DNA of 64,000 nucleotides, from contig RDDZ01000014.1 in assembly GCA_003852775.1 (NCBI GenBank), positions 1 to 64,000 on the forward strand, given 5' to 3'. A program made the translations under genes and the position numbers. The stretch's first letter is position 1. Each line of letters begins with the position of its first letter. A model generated the notes under the pieces. It was not told the DNA's origin. It saw nothing but the letters and a program-made list of their open reading frames with translations, and did no database searches. This DNA comes from Microbacteriaceae bacterium. GTDB taxonomy: Bacteria > Actinomycetota > Actinomycetes > Actinomycetales > Microbacteriaceae. Positions 57,508 to 64,000 of this stretch are shown here, in pieces.

Positions 57508-59990
57508 CGGACCACCAGCTCGTTGCCCGAGCGCAGTACGCGCGGGTCGGCGAACGCGGATGCCGCAGCGCCCCCCGCGCCCCGCACGTGGAAGGTGTGC
57601 GCCTCCCCCGGCAGCAGCGTCACGAGTCCCGAGTCGACCGTCGCATCCGGGTGCACCTTGTCGACGAGCAGCGTGACGTCGCGCAGCAGCGTCTCGGCCA
57701 CGACCGTCACGAGCAGCTCGTCGGACTCGCCGCCGAACGCCGTGCGCACCTCGAACCGCGCCACCGGCAGCGCAGACTCCCGCGGCCGGGTGCCGAACGA
57801 GAGCCCCCGCACACCGTCGAGAGACGCGACGAGCAGCTCGGATGCCGGGTCGCCGAATGCGGCAACGGCATCCGGCAGCTCCACAGTCGCGCTCGACCAC
57901 GGCGCGACCGACACCGGCACCGAGACCTCGGCGAGCACCGCGCCGTCGTACCCGCGGCGCGCGAGCACGAGCGAGCCCTCCCACGCATCCGCGGTGTCGT
58001 TCGAGACCACCGCCGCGAGCGCCGCGCCGCGCGGCTGGATCGTCACGACCCGGGGGGCGAAGGCGTTCTTGAGCGCGAAGTAGAGCGGCTTCTCACGACC
58101 GTCGCCGTCGATCGCCGCCCACGAGGTCACCGGCCAGCAGTCGTTGAGCTGCCACACGACGGCACCCGAGGTGCGCGGCGCGTGCGAGCGAAAGTGCTCG
58201 AGCGCGAAGCCGACCGCGTTCGCCTGGCCCAGCTGCATCGCCCAGTGCCAGGCGTCCATGTCGCGCGGCACGCGGTAGTGCGGCAGCAGCCCGTCGACGA
58301 GCTTCTGGTTGCCCTCGATCGCCTTCTGGTGCACGAGCATGCCGGGCGACTCGGGGGTGAGCGGGTCATCGCTGAGCGCGCGCGTCAGGGTCGTCCAGGC
58401 GGGCGGGCCCTGCCATCCGAACTCCGCGACGAAGCGCGGCGTGTGCTCGCGGTAGGTCTCCCAGCCCCGCCGGTTCCACTGCTCCCACAGGTGCGTCGAG
58501 CCGCTCGTCTCGTCGTTCGGATGCTGGTCGCGGTCCGGGCTGAACGGGCTGCCGGGCGCGTAGGGCACGTGCGGCGCGAGCTCGGCGACGACCGCCGGCA
58601 GCTCGTCGTAGTAGTAGAGCTCGCCCCACGTCGCACCGTCGAGTCGGGTCTCCCAGCCCCAGTCGACGCGGCCCCACAGGTTCTCGTTGTTGCCCGTGAG
58701 CAGCGCGAGCGAAGCGTGGTGGGCGATGCGCGCGACGTTGTCGCGGGCCTCCGCCTCGACCTCCGAGCGGATGGGCTCCTCCTCCGGGTAGGCCGCGCAG
58801 GCGAAGAGGAAGTCCTGCCAGGTGAGGAGCCCCAGCTCGTCGGCGAGGTCGTAGAACGCGTCGTCCTCGTAGATGCCGCCGCCCCACACGCGCACGAGGT
58901 TGACGCCCGCCGCGGCCGCCTGGCGCAGGCGGCGCTCGTAGCGGGCGCGGTCGACGCGCGGGAAGAGGGCGTCATCCGGGATCCAGTTGACGCCCTTGAC
59001 CCAGACGGGGCGTTCGTTGACGACGAGCTGGAAGGGTCGTCCGTCGGCGTCGGGCTCGGTGTCCCAGCGGAGGGTGCGGAAGCCGACGCGGCGCGAGGTC
59101 TCGTCGAGCAGCTCGCCGCCGTCCGTCCGACGCAGCCGCACCGCGACGTCGGAGAGCGGCTGCGCGCCGTGGCCGACCGGCCACCAACGCTCGACCGCCT
59201 CGAGCTCGACCCGCAGCGACGCCTCCGAGGCGCCGGGGCCGATCGCCGCCCGCGCGACCGCGACCCCGCCGTCCGGAAGCGCGACCTCGAGCTCCACCTC
59301 GAGCCCGGCGTCCGAGGCGCGCGCGACCGAGACCTCGGCCGTCACGACCCCGCCCTCGCCGACCGCCGCGGCCGCGACGCGCGCCTCCGCGATCCGCGCG
59401 GTCGACCACGCCTCGAGCCGCACCGAGCGCCAGACGCCGCTCGTGAACGTCGCGATGCCCCAGTCCCAGCCGAAGTTGCACGCCGACTTGCGGATCGCTT
59501 CGAACGGCATCGGGTAGGGCCGCGGGCGCGGGCCGAGCGCGAGACTCTGCTCGTTCGCGTAGCGCACGGGGCTGCGGAACCGGATGCGCAGCTCGCTTCC
59601 GCCGGCACGCACGAGCCCCGTCACGTCGAAGCGGTAGCGCCGGTGCTGGTTCGCCGTCTCGCCGAGCACGCGCCCGTCGAGCGTGACCGTCGCGACCGTG
59701 TCGAGCCCGTCGAACGCGAGCTCGAGCCGGTCGGCCGCGAGCTCGGCATCCGTCGCCTCGAGCCGCAGCGCGTACTCCCAGTCGACGAGCCCGATCCACG
59801 CGAGCGCCGACTCGTTGTCGTCGAGGTAGGGATCGGGGATGAGGCCCGCGTCGAGGAGCGCCTGGTGCACGACACCCGGCACGACCGCCGGCACACCGGC
59901 ATCCGCCAGTCGCGCATCGACGAGGGCCTCCGGCACGGGCCCACCCGCCGCGCGCACCGTCCACCCGGTGTGCAGCTCGCGCGCCGTCAC
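57504..59990 (-). CDS. GH2 beta-mannosidase
   Basis: 'VNWIPDDALFPRV', 'NLVRVWGGGIYEDDAFYDLADELGLLTWQDFLFACAAYP', 'NENLWGRVDWGWE', 'EFGWQGPP'. Confidence 0.93.
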   Translation of the reverse strand: MTARELHTGWTVRAAGGPVPEALVDARLADAGVPAVVPGVVHQALLDAGLIPDPYLDDNESALAWIGLVDWEYALRLEATDAELAADRLELAFDGLDTVATVTLDGRVLGETANQHRRYRFDVTGLVRAGGSELRIRFRSPVRYANEQSLALGPRPRPYPMPFEAIRKSACNFGWDWGIATFTSGVWRSVRLEAWSTARIAEARVAAAAVGEGGVVTAEVSVARASDAGLEVELEVALPDGGVAVARAAIGPGASEASLRVELEAVERWWPVGHGAQPLSDVAVRLRRTDGGELLDETSRRVGFRTLRWDTEPDADGRPFQLVVNERPVWVKGVNWIPDDALFPRVDRARYERRLRQAAAAGVNLVRVWGGGIYEDDAFYDLADELGLLTWQDFLFACAAYPEEEPIRSEVEAEARDNVARIAHHASLALLTGNNENLWGRVDWGWETRLDGATWGELYYYDELPAVVAELAPHVPYAPGSPFSPDRDQHPNDETSGSTHLWEQWNRRGWETYREHTPRFVAEFGWQGPPAWTTLTRALSDDPLTPESPGMLVHQKAIEGNQKLVDGLLPHYRVPRDMDAWHWAMQLGQANAVGFALEHFRSHAPRTSGAVVWQLNDCWPVTSWAAIDGDGREKPLYFALKNAFAPRVVTIQPRGAALAAVVSNDTADAWEGSLVLARRGYDGAVLAEVSVPVSVAPWSSATVELPDAVAAFGDPASELLVASLDGVRGLSFGTRPRESALPVARFEVRTAFGGESDELLVTVVAETLLRDVTLLVDKVHPDATVDSGLVTLLPGEAHTFHVRGAGGAAASAFADPRVLRSGNELVVR

Positions 59991-60835
59991 TTGACCGCCC
60001 CCGTCGCGAGACCGCGGTAGATGAAGCGCTGCAGCAGCACGAACGCGATGAGCGTCGGCACGATCACGAGCACGGTGCCCGCAGCGATCGTCTCCCAGTG
60101 GGCGCCGAACGGGCCCTTGAACCGGAACAGCGAGGTGGAGATCACGCCCTCCGACGGCCAGTAGAGGAACGGGAGGTAGAACTCGTTGTAGATGGCGATG
60201 CCCTTCACGATGACGACCGTCGCGATCGCCGGCCGCAGGAGCGGCAGGATCACGCGCCAGTAGATGGTCCAGCGGTTGGCGCCGTCGAGCATCGCGGCCT
60301 CGTCGATGGAGGTCGGGATCGACTGCATGAACTGGATGAAGATGTAGATGGAGACGATGTCGGTCCCCATGAACAGCAGGATGAGCGCCGCCATCGAGTT
60401 GTAGAGGCCGAGCCCGTTGATGATCTGGAAGGTCGCGACCTGGCTCGTGACCCCCGGGATGAGCGTCGCGATGAGGAACAGCGCGACGACGAGCCTCTTG
60501 CCGCGGAACTGGAACCTGTCGATCGCGTAGGCCGCCATGGTGCCGATGACGATCGTTCCCGCGAGCGAGAAGAGCAGGATGATCGTCGTGTTGAGGAAGC
60601 CCTCGACCATGCCGCCCTTGTTGAACGCCTCGATGTAGTTGTCGAGGTTGAACCAGTTGGCCGGCAGGTCGAACGGACCCGTCTGCCCGAACTCGCTCGA
60701 CGTCTTGAAGCTCGCGATGAAGAGCACCGACAGCGGGATGAGCGTCACGAGCGCGCCGATGACGAGCGAGACGTACTTGACGGTTCCGGATGCCGCGGCC
60801 GCCGCGCGGTACCGCGTGGGGTGGGTCGTGGTCAT
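59987..60835 (-). CDS. carbohydrate ABC transporter permease (MalG type)
   Basis: 'IPTSIDEAAMLDGANRWTIYWRVILPLLRPAIATV'. Confidence 0.94.
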   Translation of the reverse strand: MTTTHPTRYRAAAAASGTVKYVSLVIGALVTLIPLSVLFIASFKTSSEFGQTGPFDLPANWFNLDNYIEAFNKGGMVEGFLNTTIILLFSLAGTIVIGTMAAYAIDRFQFRGKRLVVALFLIATLIPGVTSQVATFQIINGLGLYNSMAALILLFMGTDIVSIYIFIQFMQSIPTSIDEAAMLDGANRWTIYWRVILPLLRPAIATVVIVKGIAIYNEFYLPFLYWPSEGVISTSLFRFKGPFGAHWETIAAGTVLVIVPTLIAFVLLQRFIYRGLATGAVK

Positions 60836-61776
60836 GTGAGGTCGACCTTCTCGTCGGGGAAGAGCTTGCGCTGCACGAAGGTGACGACGAGCACGATCGC
60901 GAGCAGCACGATGGCCATGGCCGAGGCGAGCCCGACCTGCCGGAAGTTGAACGCCGTCTGCAGCGTCTGGATGACGAAGGTGGAGGTGCCGTTGGCGCCG
61001 CCCGTCATGATGAACGGGATCTCGAACACCGAGAGACTGCCGGCGATCGCGAGGATGAAGCTCAGCCCGATGATGCGCCGGATGCCGGGGAAGGTGAGCG
61101 CCCAGAACTGCTGCCAGCGGTTGGCGCCGTCGATCTCGGCGGCCTCGTAGAGCTCGCCGGGGATCGACTGGATCGCTCCGAGGAAGAGCACGAAGTTGAG
61201 CCCCGTGTAGCGCCACACGCTCGTCGCGGCGAGCGAGTAGTTGGCGATCGCGGGATCGCCGAGCCACTTGGGCGGGTCGGCGAGGCCGAACCACCCGAGC
61301 ACGGTGTCGAGCGTGCCGCCCGGCTGGAACAGGTAGAGGAACACGAACCCGATCGCGACGCCGTTGATGAGGTACGGGAAGAACAGGATGCCGCGGAACA
61401 GGTTCGAGAACCGAGTGCGGTAGCTCAGCAGCGCCGCGAAGTAGAGCGCGATCCCCATCTGCAGGAACGAGCCCGCGAAGTAGTAGAGGCTCACGCCGAA
61501 GACGGCGAAGATCTGCGGGTTGGTGAACACCTCGACGTAGTTGTCGACGCCGACGAACTCCTTCTCGAGGTCGAGGCCGTCCCAGTCGGTGAGCGAGTAC
61601 CAGAGCATGTTCGCGGCGGGCAGGTAGGTGAGCAGCAGGAGCAGCCCGACCGCCGCGAGGAGGAACAGGTAGGGCGTGAGACGGGCCACGGCCCCCCGCC
61701 CGGCGGGGACCCCGGAGGGCCCCCGCCGGCCGCGACGCCGAGGCGTGCGGGGAGGTGTGCTGGTGATCGCGACCAT
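60832..61776 (-). CDS. carbohydrate ABC transporter permease (MalF type)
   Basis: 'IPGELYEAAEIDGANRWQQFWALTFPGIRRII'. Confidence 0.94.
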   Translation of the reverse strand: MVAITSTPPRTPRRRGRRGPSGVPAGRGAVARLTPYLFLLAAVGLLLLLTYLPAANMLWYSLTDWDGLDLEKEFVGVDNYVEVFTNPQIFAVFGVSLYYFAGSFLQMGIALYFAALLSYRTRFSNLFRGILFFPYLINGVAIGFVFLYLFQPGGTLDTVLGWFGLADPPKWLGDPAIANYSLAATSVWRYTGLNFVLFLGAIQSIPGELYEAAEIDGANRWQQFWALTFPGIRRIIGLSFILAIAGSLSVFEIPFIMTGGANGTSTFVIQTLQTAFNFRQVGLASAMAIVLLAIVLVVTFVQRKLFPDEKVDLT

Positions 61777-63098
61777 CAGCCCTGCTCGGCGCGCGACTCC
61801 GCCCACCGCGCGTTGAGCTCCGCGATGTAGGAGTCGAAGTCGCCGTCGGCGGCACCGCGTGCGATGTCGACGAGCTTCTGCCGGTAGATGTTGCCCCAGA
61901 TGTCGATCTGGGCGCCGTCCGCGATGTTGTTGAAGAGGGCCTCCTCGCCGGCCGGGGCGGGGGTGAGCTCGATGAGCTCGACGCCTTCCTCGGTGAGCCC
62001 GGCGAGGTTGTCGGGCAGGTCCTTCGACAGCAGCGGCGAGACCATGCCCTGCGTGTCGGTGAACCCGGAGTCCTCGATGAGGAAGTCGATCCACGCCTTG
62101 GCGGCCGCCTTCACCTTCGAGTGCTTGTTGATGCCGAGGTTGTAGTCGCCGCCGACGACCGCGTACTGCGTGCCGTCGGGCGCGGTGGCCGGGAAGGTCA
62201 TGTAGCCGACGACCTCGGGGTCGATGCCGTTGTCGCTCGCGGCGGCCTGCATCTGCGAGATCGCCCACGAGCCGAGCGCCATCGTCCCGATCTTGCCGGT
62301 CGCGAAGTCGACCTTCGACTGCTCCCAGTTCGTCGTGAGCGGGTCGGCCTCGGTGTAGCCGCCGGCGACGAGGTCGTAGATGAGCTTGTCGATCGTGTAG
62401 ATGTCGCTGCCCGGGGTCCAGGGCTCGTCGTCCTTCGTCATGGCGTTCTGCGCATCCGGGTCTCCCGTGATGGCGCCGATGTTGCTCGACCACTGGCTGA
62501 GCGGCCATCCGTCCTTGTAGTTCGTGTAGTACGGGATGGCGTCGGTGCTGTCGGCGATGGCCTTCATCGCCGCGAGGAACTCCTCGGACGTCTTCGGCAC
62601 CTCGGTGACGCCGGCGGCCTCGAAGACGTCCTTGTTGTAGATGAGGCCGTTGGCGTTGCCGCCGAGCGCGATGCCGTACTGCACGCCCTCGTAGCTCTTC
62701 GGCGCGAGGAAGCGGTAGTCGGCCGCGAGGTCGTCGGTCTCGCCGAGCGGCTCGAAGAAGTCCGCGAACTGGTCGGGCAGCACGCTGTTCGGGATGCCGA
62801 GCACGTCGCCGTAGTTCGTGGTGGAGAGGCGCGTGCGCAGCTCGCCCTCGTAGTCGGTGATGCCCTCGAACGTGACCGTCGCATCCGGGTACTTCTCGTG
62901 GAACTGGGCTGCGTACTCCTCGAAGGTGCCGTCCTGGATGAGGTCGGTGCGCCAGGTGACGAAGGTCACCTCGCCCTTCACGTCGCCGTCGATGGTGTTG
63001 TTCGCGTCGTCGCCTCCGCCGCTCGAGCACGACGTGAGCAGCAGTGCCGCCGTCGCCGCGCCCGCGACAAGGCCGATGATCGCGTTGCGTGATGCCAT
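61776..63098 (-). CDS. extracellular sugar-binding lipoprotein
   Basis: Lipobox 'ALLLTSCSSGGG', family 1 SBP features. Confidence 0.93.
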   Translation of the reverse strand: MASRNAIIGLVAGAATAALLLTSCSSGGGDDANNTIDGDVKGEVTFVTWRTDLIQDGTFEEYAAQFHEKYPDATVTFEGITDYEGELRTRLSTTNYGDVLGIPNSVLPDQFADFFEPLGETDDLAADYRFLAPKSYEGVQYGIALGGNANGLIYNKDVFEAAGVTEVPKTSEEFLAAMKAIADSTDAIPYYTNYKDGWPLSQWSSNIGAITGDPDAQNAMTKDDEPWTPGSDIYTIDKLIYDLVAGGYTEADPLTTNWEQSKVDFATGKIGTMALGSWAISQMQAAASDNGIDPEVVGYMTFPATAPDGTQYAVVGGDYNLGINKHSKVKAAAKAWIDFLIEDSGFTDTQGMVSPLLSKDLPDNLAGLTEEGVELIELTPAPAGEEALFNNIADGAQIDIWGNIYRQKLVDIARGAADGDFDSYIAELNARWAESRAEQG

Positions 63099-63185
63099 GC
63101 GAATACTCCCTTGTATCGGACCCCGTGGTGCATCGACGCGAGGGGGGATCCCGCGTCGATGGGGGATGCTCGGGAGCGTATGAAC

Positions 63186-63211
63186 TAAAGCGCTTTAAGT
63201 AAAGCGCTTTA
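63186..63211. promoter_or_regulatory. tandem LacI-family operators
   Basis: Two perfect TAAAGCGCTTTA palindromes separated by AG. Confidence 0.85.
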
Positions 63212-63219
63212 TCGATCTG

Positions 63220-64000
63220 TTATCGCGGGCCGGTCGAGCCGCGGACGACGAGCGACGGCGAGGAGTCGAGGAACGCGGCCGGGGCGGAGCCCGCGACGAC
63301 GTCGAAGAGGCGGCGCGCGACGTGGGAGCCGAAGGCCACGACGTCGTGACTCAGGGCCGTGAGCTTCGGGAGGGTGTGCTCGCACAGCACCGAGTCGTCC
63401 CACGCGATGATCGAGAGGTCGGACGGCACCCCGAGCCCGAGCTCCATCGCGACCGTGAGGCCCGCGACCGCCATGACGTCGTTGTCGTAGATGAGCGCCG
63501 TCGGCGGCTCGGGGGCGGTGAGCGCCTCGCGCGTCACGCGCTCGCCGAGCACGGGCGTGTAGTCGGTGCGGAGCACGATCGGCTCGATCCCGAGCGCCCG
63601 CGTCTCGTCGAGGAACGCGTCGTCCCGGATGCGCGTGTGGGCGAGCGCCTCGAGCCCCGCGACGCGCGCGATGCGGCGGTGGCCGAGCCCCGCGAGGTGA
63701 CGCACGGCCTCGCGCATCGAGGCCGCGTCATCCGTCCAGACGCTCGTGAGGCCGCCCGCGACGCTCGGGTCGCCCACGACGACCGCCGGCAGGCCCGCCT
63801 CGGCCGCGAACGCGGCGCGCGGGTCGTCGACCGTGAGGTCGGTGAGCACGACGCCGTCGACGCGGCGCGTGCGGTGCCACTTCCGAAGCGTCTCGAGCGC
63901 GTCGTCGTTCGAGCCGACGACCTGAAGCAGGAGGCTGAAGCCGCGCTTCGACAGCTCGATCTCGAGCCCGGCGAAGAACTCCATGTAGAACGACTCGACG
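63220..64000 (-). CDS. LacI family transcriptional regulator, C-terminal part (5' end outside window)
   Basis: 'GVVLTDLTVDDPRAAFAAEAGLPAVVVGD', 'DDAASMREAVRHLAGLGHRRIARV'. Confidence 0.92.
   Translation of the reverse strand, partial: VESFYMEFFAGLEIELSKRGFSLLLQVVGSNDDALETLRKWHRTRRVDGVVLTDLTVDDPRAAFAAEAGLPAVVVGDPSVAGGLTSVWTDDAASMREAVRHLAGLGHRRIARVAGLEALAHTRIRDDAFLDETRALGIEPIVLRTDYTPVLGERVTREALTAPEPPTALIYDNDVMAVAGLTVAMELGLGVPSDLSIIAWDDSVLCEHTLPKLTALSHDVVAFGSHVARRLFDVVAGSAPAAFLDSSPSLVVRGSTGPR

Noticed and set aside
57588-60020. 810-aa plus-strand ORF opposite the beta-mannosidase
   Set aside because: Arg-rich antisense translation without domains; GH2 on the other strand is convincing.

Overview
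64 kb of a high-GC actinobacterial chromosome (gene content and repeat style suggest Microbacteriaceae; inferred, no 16S in the window). No rRNA, CRISPR array, prophage or intact transposase was recognised. One tRNA (Arg-ACG) is present. Main blocks: (1) a core segment with aspS 3' end, glutaredoxin, HAD phosphatase, a 32-aa bS22-type ribosomal protein missed by the ORF track, an excisionase-type HTH, KtrAB K+ uptake, proC, tadA and upp; (2) an orphan winged-helix regulator preceded by a probable leaderless Cys-rich leader peptide; (3) a response-regulator/ApbE deletion chimera; (4) psuK-psuG; (5) a divergent cluster joining an alkyl-DHAP-synthase-like FAD enzyme, PlsC, SDR, a fatty acyl-CoA reductase-HAD fusion and two ferritin-like paralogues, one of which has lost diiron ligands. 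This is the best candidate for an undescribed system (ether lipid, plasmalogen or hydrocarbon); (6) glyoxylate shunt aceA-aceB-adk-like with a RamB-type regulator; (7) thiolase/SCOT/IclR; (8) a HigB toxin with a HigA-IrrE fusion; (9) a seven-gene organosulfur-scavenging operon; (10) a beta-mannoside utilisation locus with a tandem LacI operator. Recurrent fine-scale features are leaderless start sites, often as divergent pairs with interleaved -10 boxes, and several inverted-repeat families that carry the stop codons of flanking genes. All function calls come from reading the translations by eye; no database search was run.
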